NCBI RefSeq assembly: GCF_016786355.1
Contig: NZ_JADWYX010000022.1
Coordinates: 1-64,000, forward strand
Source: Frankia sp. AgB1.9
GTDB taxonomy: Bacteria; Actinomycetota; Actinomycetes; Frankiales; Frankiaceae
Direction: 5' to 3'
DNA: 64,000 nucleotides
A program made the translations under genes and the position numbers. The notes beneath the pieces are model-generated. The model did no database searches. It saw nothing but the letters and a program-made list of their open reading frames with translations, and was not told where the DNA came from. Of this stretch, positions 40,761 to 49,183 are shown piece by piece (position 1 is the first letter of the stretch; each line of letters begins with the position of its first letter).

Positions 40761-40835
40761 TGATCGCCGTTTGGGTCCTGGGGTGGTCGCAGAAACGCCT
40801 GCGTCACGACCATCCCAGGGCCAAAACCGCGATCA
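40761..40835. repeat. 75-bp palindromic element, copy B (with duplicated right end)
   Basis: Begins TGATCGCCGTTTGGGTCCT and ends GGGCCAAAACCGCGATCA, with GGTGGTCG and CACGACCATC inside; about 27 of the outer 32 positions pair. The right-end 18 bp (40819-40836) are repeated in tandem at 40837-40854 with one base change. It lies between convergent genes (stops at 40701 and 40879). Confidence 0.9.
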
Positions 40836-40878
40836 AGGCCAAAGCCGCGATCAAGGCCACGCGAGCTCCGGCCCAGCG

Positions 40879-41115
40879 CTAGTCCTCGGGGATGGCCTCG
40901 TGGCGACTGAGCGGATTGGCCAGGACGAACGCCCGCGTCTGCTCGTAGGCGCGCTGGATGTAGGCCTCCAGCTCGGTCCGTTCGACCCGCCACTGGCCGC
41001 GTCCGCCGATCTTGATGGCCGGCAGCTCGCCGCTGCGGACCAGCGCGTACGTCTGCGACGCCGAGATGTTCAGAACCTCCGCCACGTCGCTGAGCTGCAG
41101 AAATCGGTCGTTCAT
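40879..41115 (-). CDS. Excisionase/BldC-type helix-turn-helix DNA-binding protein
   Basis: A 78-aa protein with a single MerR-like winged HTH: FLQLSDVAEVLNISASQTYALVRSGELPAIKIGGRGQWRVERTELEAYIQRAYEQTR. This is the HTH_17/excisionase pattern, related to BldC. The C-terminus is short. ATG 41115 has a purine-rich GGGGGCAGCC ahead on the minus strand. A small autonomous regulator of unknown targets. It is not next to any integrase, so excisionase function is unlikely. Convergent with the gene at 40132. Confidence 0.88.
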   Translation of the reverse strand: MNDRFLQLSDVAEVLNISASQTYALVRSGELPAIKIGGRGQWRVERTELEAYIQRAYEQTRAFVLANPLSRHEAIPED

Positions 41116-41566
41116 CTGGCTGCCCCCTGGCGCCGGTCGGCCTCCGGGACGCCCGGTCGCGGCCCAGCTCGGGTTGTCCCCGCGACCGGCTGGGCTGCTC
41201 CTCGGAGTCCGGAGGTGGGCGGATGGCCTAGGACCTGTGTACCAGGTTCTCGACCGAGGACGCGTTCGGATGCTTGCGGTTGTGGATAACTGACCCCGGT
41301 CGCTGTCGATCGTGCTGTGAAGGCGCCGCCTTGGCCGCAGAACGTCTATCGGCTTGGCCCGTCCGTCACCACCTGGGTTGACGGCTTAGAAGTCTCTGGG
41401 CCGGGCGAGCCAACGTCCAGGCCGCTTCAAGCGTCCAACCAGCCATCCGGCGCGGGATCCGACGGATCGCCTCTGGCATCGATTGACACGGTGGCACGAT
41501 GTGGTCTCGGGTCACGTACGTCGTGCGACGGTGTGTTCGTGTCTGTGTCGTTTGCTGGGTGCACAG
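41116..41566. other. Intergenic region upstream of the tad locus
   Basis: No credible gene. It contains one consensus DnaA-type box on the minus strand (TTGTGGATAA at 41280-41289). The stretch is divergent between the HTH gene and the SAF-domain gene and leads into the 14-bp tandem repeats at 41567. Confidence 0.45.
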
Positions 41567-41650
41567 CGTGAACATCGCAGCGTGAACATCACAGCGTGAA
41601 CCCCGAAACGTGAACATCGCAGCCCAAACATCACAGCGTGAACATCAGCA
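41567..41650 (+). repeat. Six tandem 14-bp repeats upstream of the SAF/CpaB gene
   Basis: Units start at 41567, 41581, 41595, 41609, 41623 and 41637. The consensus is CGTGAACATCRCAG; units 1 and 4 are identical and units 3 and 5 are the most diverged. GTGAACATCAC inside unit 2 is itself a dyad (GTGA-ACA-TCAC). The array ends 130 bp before the gene start at 41781, in the right place for iterated regulator binding. There is no T-rich DNA or replication gene to suggest an origin. Confidence 0.85.
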
Positions 41651-41780
41651 ACGCACACGGCCCGTCGTCCGGACGCGCGACGGTCCTGACCGCCTCGCCG
41701 GGAGCCCGCCACCGCGTCCCCGGAGCCACCGCCCGGGAGCCACCGCCCCGGACCGATCGAGCAGGATGAGGAGATCACCG

Positions 41781-42626
41781 GTGACCGACCTGGCGCCCGC
41801 GCTTGGCCCAGGGTCCCTGCCGGGTGGGCGCGGTCCATCCGGAAGGTCAGCGGACCCGATCGTCCCGCCGTCCCCGCCGGCACGCCGGCTCGGCCGCCGC
41901 GGCTGGCGGGACGGTCGGCTGATCTTCGGCGTTCTGATCGTGCTGGTCTCGGTGGTGCTGGGAGCCCGGCTGTTCGCGACGGCGGACCGGACGTCCGCCT
42001 GGGTGGCGGCGAAGGCCGACCTGCCCGCCGGGCACGTGGTCAGTGCCGGAGATCTGGTCACCGTGCGTGCCCAGCTGTCCGACGCGACCGCGGGGCGCTA
42101 CTACCCGGGCCGGCGGCTGAAGGAGGTCGTCGGCGGCACGCTCGCGCGCCCGGTCGGCGCCGGCGACCTGATCAGCGGTTCTGATTTCGCGGGGCCCAAC
42201 ACCGTGGCCACCCGGCTCGTCCCGATCGTCGTCCAGGCCGGCCGCCTGCCTGACCTGGCTCCGGGCGACCACGTCGACGTCTACGTCTTCCAGGCCTCCG
42301 GGGCTGTCGGTGCCGGCGACGCGAGCAGCGGCACCGGCAGCTCTGGTGGCACGGGCAACGCGACAGGCCAGTCGAACGGCGTGGGTACTCCGGCGGTCGG
42401 CGGTGCCGGCGCCGAGGTGCTGGTTCTCCACGACGTCGAGTTCCTCGGCCAGCAGCGGATCGCCAGTGGCGATCGGTCGCTGACGCTGCGGGTGCCGGTC
42501 GACGCTGCGATCCGCGCGGTCGCCGCGTCGCAGAGCGGCCGGGTCGACGTCGTCAAGCTGGTCCGGGACGGGCAGGGCCAGGTAGGTGCCACCGGACCGA
42601 CGGCCGCGCCGGGGTACGGCCGGTGA
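41781..42626 (+). CDS. SAF-domain (CpaB/RcpC-like) pilus assembly protein
   Basis: A 281-aa protein. Pro/Arg-rich cytoplasmic lead, one membrane helix near 48-68 (LIFGVLIVLVSVVLGARLF), then a SAF domain (AAKADLPAGHVVSAGDLVTVRAQL, GTLARPVGAGDLISGSDF). A beta-rich domain with a Gly/Ser/Asn insert completes it. CpaB-like proteins organise the outer part of Tad secretion systems. GTG 41781 is preferred to ATG 41766 because GAGGAG (41768-41773) fits the GTG. The stop overlaps the CpaE-like start (GTGA). Confidence 0.83.
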   Translation: MTDLAPALGPGSLPGGRGPSGRSADPIVPPSPPARRLGRRGWRDGRLIFGVLIVLVSVVLGARLFATADRTSAWVAAKADLPAGHVVSAGDLVTVRAQLSDATAGRYYPGRRLKEVVGGTLARPVGAGDLISGSDFAGPNTVATRLVPIVVQAGRLPDLAPGDHVDVYVFQASGAVGAGDASSGTGSSGGTGNATGQSNGVGTPAVGGAGAEVLVLHDVEFLGQQRIASGDRSLTLRVPVDAAIRAVAASQSGRVDVVKLVRDGQGQVGATGPTAAPGYGR

Positions 42627-43972
42627 GCCTGCCGATCCTGACCGCCGTCACCGATGCCGTCGTCGAGGCCGGGCTGGTCTCGGCGTTCGACCGGACCGAT
42701 CTCGGCGTCACCGTCGTGCGCCGCTGCGTCGACCTGCCGGACCTGCTCGCGGCCGCGACGACCGGCGCGGCCCGGGCGGCTCTGCTGTCCGCCGACCTGC
42801 GCCGGCTCGACCGAGAGGCGCTGGCCCGGCTCGCGTTGGCGAACGTCGCGGTCGTCGGGCTGATCGCGCCGGGCGACGAGGAGGGCGACCGCCGGCTGCG
42901 CCAGCTCGGGGTCGTCGCGGTGATCACGACGGACGCCACCGCCGACGAGGTCGCCGGCGCGGTCGTCGAGGCGGCGAAGGCGCTGACCGGCCGGCCGGCG
43001 GTCGGCCCGGTCTCGATCAGCCGCGGGTTCAGCGATCCGATCGCCGGCTACGGCACCAGGCTGCCGCCGCTGCTCGGCGACCCCGCGCTCGGCGACGCGC
43101 AGGCCCACCTCGACGAGACCGACCCGGCGCCGTTCGAGGCGGGCCGGGTCATCGCGGTCTGGGGACCGACCGGCGCGCCCGGGCGCACGACCCTCGCGCT
43201 GGGTCTGGCCGCCGAGCTCGCGGACCTCGGCGCAGCCACCCTGCTCGTCGACGCCGACTCCTATGGCGGCTCGATCGGCCAGCTCGTCGGCTTGCTGGAG
43301 GAGGCGCCGGGACTCGCCGCCGCCACCCGGGCCGCCAACCAGGGGATGCTCGACGTGCCGCGGCTGGCCGTGCTGTGCCGGGACCTGGGCGGCGGGCTGC
43401 GGGTGCTGCCGGGGATCGCCCGGCCGTCGCGCTGGCCCGAGCTGCGGCCGAGCGCGCTGGAGAACGTGCTGGATCTCGCCAGGCGGCTGGCCCAGTTCGT
43501 CATCGTCGACTGCGGCTTCTGCCTGGAGGCCGACGAGGAGCTGAGCTACGACAGCTCGGCGCCCCGGCGCAACGGCGCGACCCACGCCGTGCTGGCCGCG
43601 GCCGACACCGTGATCGCCGTCAGCTCTGCCGAGCCGGTCGCGCTCGTGCGCTTCGTACGCGGGCTCGCCGACCTGCGCGAGCTGGTGCCGGGGGTCGAGC
43701 CGCTGGTCGTCGTCAACCGGCTGCGCGCCTCGGTCGCGGGCGGCGATCCGCGCCGCGAGATCAGCCGGGCGCTGAACCGGCACACTGGCACCGAGCCGAT
43801 CGCGCTGGTGCCCTACGACCTGGCCGCCTTCGACGCCGCCCAGGCCGCCGGCCAGCTGCTGCGCGACATCGCCCCCACGTCGCCGGCGCGGGCGGCGATC
43901 CGTGACCTGGCGTCGCGGCTCGCCGGCCGCGTCCCGCGCGGCCAGCGCCGACGCCTCAACGCTCGCCGCTGA
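42623..43972 (+). CDS. CpaE/TadZ-like P-loop ATPase
   Basis: A 449-aa protein. The N-terminal ~125 residues look like a receiver-type fold without an Asp phosphoacceptor signature. The MinD/ParA-like domain follows: VIAVWGPTGAPGRTTLALGLAAEL (deviant Walker A), LLVDADSYGGSIGQLVGLLE (A' region) and FVIVDCGFCLEADEELS (Walker B). The C-terminus is basic (GRVPRGQRRRLNARR). CpaE/TadZ proteins place the pilus machine at the pole. Overlaps the SAF gene by 4 bases, so it is in the same operon. The other tad genes start at 51864. Confidence 0.85.
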   Translation: MSLPILTAVTDAVVEAGLVSAFDRTDLGVTVVRRCVDLPDLLAAATTGAARAALLSADLRRLDREALARLALANVAVVGLIAPGDEEGDRRLRQLGVVAVITTDATADEVAGAVVEAAKALTGRPAVGPVSISRGFSDPIAGYGTRLPPLLGDPALGDAQAHLDETDPAPFEAGRVIAVWGPTGAPGRTTLALGLAAELADLGAATLLVDADSYGGSIGQLVGLLEEAPGLAAATRAANQGMLDVPRLAVLCRDLGGGLRVLPGIARPSRWPELRPSALENVLDLARRLAQFVIVDCGFCLEADEELSYDSSAPRRNGATHAVLAAADTVIAVSSAEPVALVRFVRGLADLRELVPGVEPLVVVNRLRASVAGGDPRREISRALNRHTGTEPIALVPYDLAAFDAAQAAGQLLRDIAPTSPARAAIRDLASRLAGRVPRGQRRRLNARR

Positions 43973-44045
43973 GACGCGACGTACCGCCGCTGGCTGGGCG
44001 GGTGACTGCGAGGCTGATCCGGCTGGCCGGCGAGTCGGCGCCTGG

Positions 44046-45257
44046 CTAGCCGGCGAGGTCTGGCTCCTCCCGGACGGCCGGGCCGCGAGCCGGCGATACT
44101 CCGCTCGGCCGGGTGATCGGTCTGGTCGGCCTGGTAGGGATCGTCGTGGACGACGGAACGGGCCGTGTCCCGGTCTGCGGCGTCGCGCCGCTGGTGCCCG
44201 AAACCGGCCGGGCCGTGCGCGGCAGCGTCGGAGCCGGCGTCCGGGTCGCCGACGGGACGGCCGTCCTGGCCTGCGGCCTCGGCCGGCCGGGCAGGTCGGC
44301 GAGAGCCGCCGCCGAGGTAGTTAGCGACGTCTCGAAGACGGTGGTCCGCCGGGCCAGGTCCATCACGTTGCCGCCCATCGCGACCAGGTCGGCTGGCCCG
44401 GGGCACAGCACGCGGACCCGGGCGCCGGTCGCCTCCGCCAGCGTGATCTCCGCGGCCAGCCGGCGGGTCGCAGCCCGGCGCAGCTGCCGTTCGAGCACGG
44501 CGACCGGGCGGTGCGGGTGGTCGTAGTCGAAGGCGCAGGCCGGCGCCAGCACGAGGATCTCGTCGAGCCCGGCGTCAACGCACAGGTCGAGCGACGTCGG
44601 CGAGCGGGTGCCGCCGTCGACGAACCGGCGCCCGTCCACCAGGACGGGCGCGTACCAGCCCGGGATCGCGCAGGAGGCCATCACCGCCTGGGCGAGCGGC
44701 GCCGTCGGCGCGTCGTCCGCGCCGAAGAGCACGCGGTGGCCGGAGTCGAAGTCCATCGCGACGATCCGCAGCAGGGCCGGCCAGCGGTCCGGGTCGACCG
44801 GCCGCGCGGCCGCGGCCTGGCCGACGAGGTCGCCGACGGCAGCGAGCGTGCCGCGGCCCTGTGGCAGCAGGGCGGCGAGCGCCACCATCGGCGTCAGTCG
44901 ATGTGGATGCAGTACACCGGTGGTCAACAGCCGCGGCGAGCCCATCCGCATCCGGGGCGGCGGCGGCAGCGACGGCCCCAGCTCGCGGTAGTCCAGCACA
45001 GGCGCGCCCGGGGCGTACTGGCCCCGTTCCGAGTCGGCCATGGTGTCGATCTCGACGCCCACGCTGAGCAGCGCCGAGACCACCGAGCCCGCCGACGTGC
45101 CGACGATCAGGTCGAACGACCGGACGTCGTCGCCGGTCCGCTCCTGATACGTCCGCAACGCGCCGATCATCCAGGCTGAGCCGAGAATCCCGCCGGCGCC
45201 GAGGACCAGGCCCCGGCGCGGCGTCCGTCGGCGGGCCAGGGTTTGTTTGCGTGTCAT
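44046..45257 (-). CDS. Patatin-like phospholipase
   Basis: A 403-aa serine lipid acyl hydrolase. Oxyanion segment RGLVLGAGGILGSAW near 15-30, nucleophile GTSAG (Ser within LIVGTSAGSVVSALL) near 55, and the catalytic Asp in FVDGGTRSPTSLDL. These form the Ser-Asp dyad of the family. The C-terminal ~80 residues are Pro/Thr/Arg low complexity. ATG 45257 is chosen after GGGAGGTGG; the frame beyond it (to 45575) is not conserved in style. Substrate unknown. It interrupts the tad locus and is transcribed against it, convergent with the CpaE-like gene. Confidence 0.9.
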   Translation of the reverse strand: MTRKQTLARRRTPRRGLVLGAGGILGSAWMIGALRTYQERTGDDVRSFDLIVGTSAGSVVSALLSVGVEIDTMADSERGQYAPGAPVLDYRELGPSLPPPPRMRMGSPRLLTTGVLHPHRLTPMVALAALLPQGRGTLAAVGDLVGQAAAARPVDPDRWPALLRIVAMDFDSGHRVLFGADDAPTAPLAQAVMASCAIPGWYAPVLVDGRRFVDGGTRSPTSLDLCVDAGLDEILVLAPACAFDYDHPHRPVAVLERQLRRAATRRLAAEITLAEATGARVRVLCPGPADLVAMGGNVMDLARRTTVFETSLTTSAAALADLPGRPRPQARTAVPSATRTPAPTLPRTARPVSGTSGATPQTGTRPVPSSTTIPTRPTRPITRPSGVSPARGPAVREEPDLAG

Positions 45258-45429
45258 CGTCGCCACCACCTCCCAGCGCGGCCGACCGCGCCTTCCTGGG
45301 CGCGGTGGCCACGCGGGTCCGCTCACGGTCCGCACTGACCGCCGTCGAGCCGTCGGCGGCCGGGCCCGCTCGACGCGACTGGCGTCGAGCGCACCCGGCG
45401 GCCTGGGATTCCGCGTCGCCCGGGCGGAG

Positions 45430-45942
45430 CTAGTCCAGGTCCTCGGGCTCCTCGGGCTCCGGCAGGCTGGTCTCCAGCACGCCCCAGGCCCGCAGCCGGT
45501 CGGCGAACTCCTGCGGTGTCGTGTCGTGAAGCAGGGCGAGCGCGCGCAGGTCACCGTCTCGGATCGAGAGCACATGGCCGGCGTAGTCGTCGCGCTGCCG
45601 CTGGATCTGCGCCACCCACCGGCGAACCAGCGCCGAGGTGTCGGGTGGCGCCTGAGCGAGCTTCTCCAGGTTCAACACCGTGCGCGGGCGGCGCTCGCGC
45701 GGCGGCATCTGGTCCTCGTTCGGCAGCAGTGCCGAGACGGGGACACCGTAGAAGCCGGCCAACTCAGAGAGCTGATGAACGCTGATCATACGGTCGCCGC
45801 GCTCGTACGAGCCAACCGCGGCGGTCTTCCACCGACCGCGGGACTTCTGCTCGACACCCTGCAGCGAAAGTCCTTGCTGAATCCGGATCGCCCGTAGGCG
45901 AGACCCCACGGCCTTCGCGTACTCCCGGCTCACCCGACTCAC
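45430..45942 (-). CDS. bldD: BldD-type developmental master regulator
   Basis: A 170-aa protein, nearly the 167-aa size of S. coelicolor BldD. The HTH region EYAKAVGSRLRAIRIQQGLSLQGVEQKSRGRW...VGSYERGDR is close to BldD. The C-terminal domain keeps the cyclic di-GMP signature RxD-x8-RxxD (RDDYAGHVLSIRDGD), by which c-di-GMP drives dimerisation and repression of sporulation genes. GTG 45942 is supported by GAGGCTGGGG; GTG 45933 is a close alternative. The upstream extension to 46050 is not BldD-like. Found here inside the tad locus, whose pilus genes could be among its targets, which is an inference. Confidence 0.92.
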   Translation of the reverse strand: MSRVSREYAKAVGSRLRAIRIQQGLSLQGVEQKSRGRWKTAAVGSYERGDRMISVHQLSELAGFYGVPVSALLPNEDQMPPRERRPRTVLNLEKLAQAPPDTSALVRRWVAQIQRQRDDYAGHVLSIRDGDLRALALLHDTTPQEFADRLRAWGVLETSLPEPEEPEDLD

Positions 45943-46346
45943 CCCCAGCCTCGAACGAGCTCCCGAACGACAGGTCTCGACGTCCGGGCCCGCGGTGGCG
46001 CCCCGCCGTGACGGGGTGGGGACCCGGCTTTGGATCGCCACCCGTGACAACGGATTAACACCGTAGAAAGAGTCCGTTTACCGAACTATGTGCGGTGACG
46101 TGTGCCCGACACCGAAGGTTCGCCCGACGCCGGGCCTGCTGTCCAAGGAGAGGCGTCGTTCGCTACGTACTGTCATCGCGCTGACCCCCCTCCGCGATGT
46201 GCGATCGGGCTGGCGACCAGACCTGCCGCCGTCACTGGTGGTGTCGATGCCCGCGAATCGCTCCGCGTAACCAAGTCCGTCACAGTGAGCTATCAATCGA
46301 GGGGGTGCCGCGCGGCGGCGGCCGGTGTCAGGGGCACACTGACTAC
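45943..46346. promoter_or_regulatory. Divergent region upstream of bldD
   Basis: 404 bp shared by bldD (minus) and the DUF6912 gene (plus). The less GC-rich stretch at 46040-46090 (around TGACAACGGATTAACACCGTAG) likely holds the bldD promoter. It carries TGAC, TAAC and GTAG half-sites that partly resemble the BldD box TNAC-N5-GTNA, but I see no full match. Autoregulation is expected from the family. Confidence 0.4.
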
Positions 46347-46829
46347 GTGCGCGTCTACCTTCCGTCAACGTTGACGGCCGCGCGGACGGTGCTCGCCGAC
46401 CGCGTGGTACCCGCCGGGCTCGCGTTCGGGGTCACCCCGGCGGTCCGGGAGTGGTACGCCCAGTCGGACACCGAGGAGATGGAGTACGCCGCGCTGCTCG
46501 CCGCCGCGCGCGCCTGCCTCCGGCTGCTGGACGCCGATGCCACCGCGCCCAGGCGCCGGGTCGTCTACGCCGCCGACGTCGACGACGCGGCCATCCGGGT
46601 CCGTGACGACCTCGACCGTGGCGTCGTCGAGGTGACGGCGCCGGTGCCGCTGACCGCGGTACAGGCGATCCACGTCGACGACACCGCCGCCGAGGCCGCG
46701 GTGGCCGCCGCCGCGGACGCCGTGATCGAGTCGGACCTCGGTGGTGAGGACGCGTCCTTCGTCGTCGACGGCGCCGAGGGCTACGAGCTGCTCTGGTTCG
46801 CGACCCAGGAACTGCCCGACCTCGTCTGA
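46347..46829 (+). CDS. DUF6912 family protein
   Basis: A 160-aa actinobacterial protein beginning VRVYLPSTLTAARTVLADRVVPAGLAFGVTPAVREWYAQSDTEEMEYAALLAAA, which is the conserved core of the family. The second half has RRVVYAADVDDAAIRV and ends YELLWFATQELPDL. GTG 46347 is taken as start because the conserved VRVYLP begins there. The function is unknown. No operon partner; a degenerate half of the 75-bp palindrome may follow at 46852. Confidence 0.8.
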   Translation: MRVYLPSTLTAARTVLADRVVPAGLAFGVTPAVREWYAQSDTEEMEYAALLAAARACLRLLDADATAPRRRVVYAADVDDAAIRVRDDLDRGVVEVTAPVPLTAVQAIHVDDTAAEAAVAAAADAVIESDLGGEDASFVVDGAEGYELLWFATQELPDLV

Positions 46830-46851
46830 CCCGGGTGCCTCGCGCCGTGGG

Positions 46852-46884
46852 TGATCCGTAGTTTTGGCCTTATCGGCCGTGATT
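46852..46884. repeat. Possible decayed half copy of the 75-bp element
   Basis: TGATCCGTAGTTTTGGCC then GGCCGTGATT resembles the left arm (TGATCGCCGTTTTGGCC then GGTCGTGA) with a few changes. The right arm cannot be found within the next 60 bases. It could be a broken copy or chance; I rate it low. Confidence 0.3.
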
Positions 46885-47285
46885 CCGGGGTGGGCTGCGC
46901 CCGCGCCCGAAGGTGGCCTTGACCTGCCCGGACAGGCGCTCGCCGACCCGTCGGGCGCGCCGTTCGAGGTCGGGGCGGAACAGCGGTGTCCGGTGTGTGT
47001 CGTTCGGCGAGTCGCTGTCCGCTGTGTCTGGCGCGGCGCGCTATTGTCCCGTGTCAGATGGGCATCTAGCCGGACAACGCGGACCAACAACACGGACCCG
47101 CGTCGTCGCGGCTGGCGCGCGTCGCCAACCTCCAATCACCAGCAGGTCGCTACGGCACTCCAACCGTGGCGCCTGGCGGTGTGCTGCCGTTCCCCACTGC
47201 TCGACCGTCTTGTGCTCCATCTGACTGCTGTCCGCGTTCGACCGCCCACGCCCGGATCCCGGCGCGGGAGGGAGGCTGGTATCCC

Positions 47286-48947
47286 GTGCTGTACCTCTTC
47301 GGGCAGGTCCTGGTGTTCGTGCTGGTCGCGCTTGTACTGGGCGCCGCACTCGCCTGGATCTTCCTGATCGGCCCGATGCGCCGGCAGCGCACCTCGTCCG
47401 CAGCCGCCACCGCGGGCGTCGAAGACCGACCTGGCCCGGGCGCGGCTGGCCCCGAAGGTGATCAGGCCGACCGGACGAGCCCGAGCGGGCTCGCGGAGCT
47501 GGACGAGGACCGCCTCGCCGCGCTGACGGACTGGCTGCGCCGGCAGGAGGAGCGCAGCACGGTGGAGAACGCGGAGCTGGTGACCCGGCTCGCCGCGGCC
47601 GAGCAGCAGGTCGGGGAGTCGGAGAGCCGGGTGAGCGCGGCTGAGCGCCAGGTCGCGACTGCGGTCGAGCAGGTCGGTGCGGCGCAGGCAAGGATGGCCC
47701 AGATCGAGGCCGAGCTGCGCGGCGTGGCCGCCGACGAGCAGAGCCGGGAGACCCGCCGGCTGCAGACCGCGCTGGCGGAGGCGGAGGCGCGTGCCGCCAG
47801 GTTCTCGGCCCGGCTGGCGATCGTGCGTACCGAGGTGGAGGAGGCCTCGCTCCAGGCCGCGGCCGTCACGGAACGGCTGGATCGTCGGCAGGCGGAATGG
47901 GCCGCCGAGCGTGCCGGCCTGCTGGTCCGGATCGCCGAGGCCGAGTCGATCGCCGGAGCGTGGGCCGCGAACCGTGAGCGCGGTGGCCTCGACGCCGCTT
48001 CCGTCGATACCCCAGCCGATTCCGCTCCGGCCGGCGAGCTCGAGGGCAGGACGGTCGACTGGCCTGACGGCCGAACTGACGTGTCCGACGTGGCGGCTGT
48101 GGACGGCGTCGATCTGGCGGACCGTGCCGACCTGGTGGACGGTGCTGATCTGTTCGCCCCGACCACCGGCCGGGTGGTGGCGCTCGGTGGCACGCGGCCC
48201 CAGAGCCGCCCGGTGGGCGCGGCGCGCACGGTGCCAGCCCGGCAGCGCACCGCGCACGCCGCGCTGGTACCGGCCGGCAGCGCCGCTGGCCCGGCGGACG
48301 GCGGCCCGAACGGGACCGAGCCGCCCGCCGTCGACACCGCGGCGCTGGACGCGGTCGTCCAGGAGATCCTGGACGCCGACGCCCGCGCCGTCCCCGGGCC
48401 TGACCGGGAGGTGCTCGCGCCTACCCCTGCCGCCGAGTCGGTGCTCGTGCCCGAGCCCGCCCCCGCCGAGGTGGTCGCGTCCGAGCCCGACGAGCTCGGC
48501 CCCGATGCCGTCTTGACTGAGCCCGTCGTGTCAGAGCCGGTCGTGTCGGAGCCGGTCGCGTTCGACGCTGCCCTGTCCGAGCCCGCCGTGTCCGAGCCTG
48601 TCGTGCCCGAGCCCGTCGTGTCCGAGCCCGTCGGGTCTCAGCCTGCCGTGTCCGAGCCTGCCGCGTTTGACGCCGACGAGCCGGTCCTGCCGTCCTGGGG
48701 TGGTCCCGCCGAGCCGGTGCCGTCCACCGACAACCTCAAGGAGATCGTCGGCATCGGCCCGGTGATCGAGGCGCGGCTGCGCACACTCGGCATCACCTCG
48801 TTCCGCCAGTTGGCGGCGATGGGAGACACCGACGTCGACCGGCTCTCGGCCAGGCTTGACGGGTTCGGCAGCCGCATCCTCTCCGACGACTGGGTCGGCC
48901 AGGCCCGCGAGCTACAGACCCGCGGCGTTGAAGACCTGACCTACTGA
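47286..48947 (+). CDS. Membrane-anchored coiled-coil protein with C-terminal helix-hairpin-helix domain
   Basis: A 553-aa protein. One N-terminal membrane helix (LYLFGQVLVFVLVALVLGAALAWIFLIG) and a long coiled coil (about residues 75-240, rich in E/A/R/L heptads). An acidic Pro/Val/Glu/Ser repeat region (EPVVSEP-type) lies near 410-465. The C-terminal domain NLKEIVGIGPVIEARLRTLGITSFRQLAAM is the helix-hairpin-helix fold found in proteins often labelled flap-endonuclease-like, which bind DNA. There is no nuclease active site that I can see. GTG 47286 follows GGAGG at 47271-47275. A link between membrane and DNA is possible but untested. Confidence 0.78.
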   Translation: MLYLFGQVLVFVLVALVLGAALAWIFLIGPMRRQRTSSAAATAGVEDRPGPGAAGPEGDQADRTSPSGLAELDEDRLAALTDWLRRQEERSTVENAELVTRLAAAEQQVGESESRVSAAERQVATAVEQVGAAQARMAQIEAELRGVAADEQSRETRRLQTALAEAEARAARFSARLAIVRTEVEEASLQAAAVTERLDRRQAEWAAERAGLLVRIAEAESIAGAWAANRERGGLDAASVDTPADSAPAGELEGRTVDWPDGRTDVSDVAAVDGVDLADRADLVDGADLFAPTTGRVVALGGTRPQSRPVGAARTVPARQRTAHAALVPAGSAAGPADGGPNGTEPPAVDTAALDAVVQEILDADARAVPGPDREVLAPTPAAESVLVPEPAPAEVVASEPDELGPDAVLTEPVVSEPVVSEPVAFDAALSEPAVSEPVVPEPVVSEPVGSQPAVSEPAAFDADEPVLPSWGGPAEPVPSTDNLKEIVGIGPVIEARLRTLGITSFRQLAAMGDTDVDRLSARLDGFGSRILSDDWVGQARELQTRGVEDLTY

Positions 48948-49045
48948 CGCGACGTCTGGTGGATCGTCGGTCAACCAGACGAAGGTCGACCTGGCTCCGA
49001 TCTCCGTCAAGATCGGCGTCCGCCGAACCACTGCCCGCCGGACGT

Positions 49046-49120
49046 TGATCGCTGTTTGGGCCCTGGCGCGGTCGTGGTGGAGACGTTTCCACGACCACCC
49101 CAGGGCCCAAACGGCGATCA
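49046..49120. repeat. 75-bp palindromic element, copy C
   Basis: TGATCGCTGTTTGGGCCCTGG pairs with the right arm CCAGGGCCCAAACGGCGATCA, and GGTCGTGG with CCACGACC; about 30 of the outer 33 positions pair. It lies between convergent genes (stops at 48947 and 49184), as do copies A and B. Confidence 0.92.
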
Positions 49121-49183
49121 TGGCGGGTGGGGTGGCTCGCGCCCGAACGACGATCATCGACGCGACGGTGGCGGCGCGCGGGG

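Noticed and set aside
40879..41115. Phage excisionase
   Set aside because: The fold is excisionase-like, but no integrase, att site or phage gene is nearby; a BldC-type regulator is more likely.
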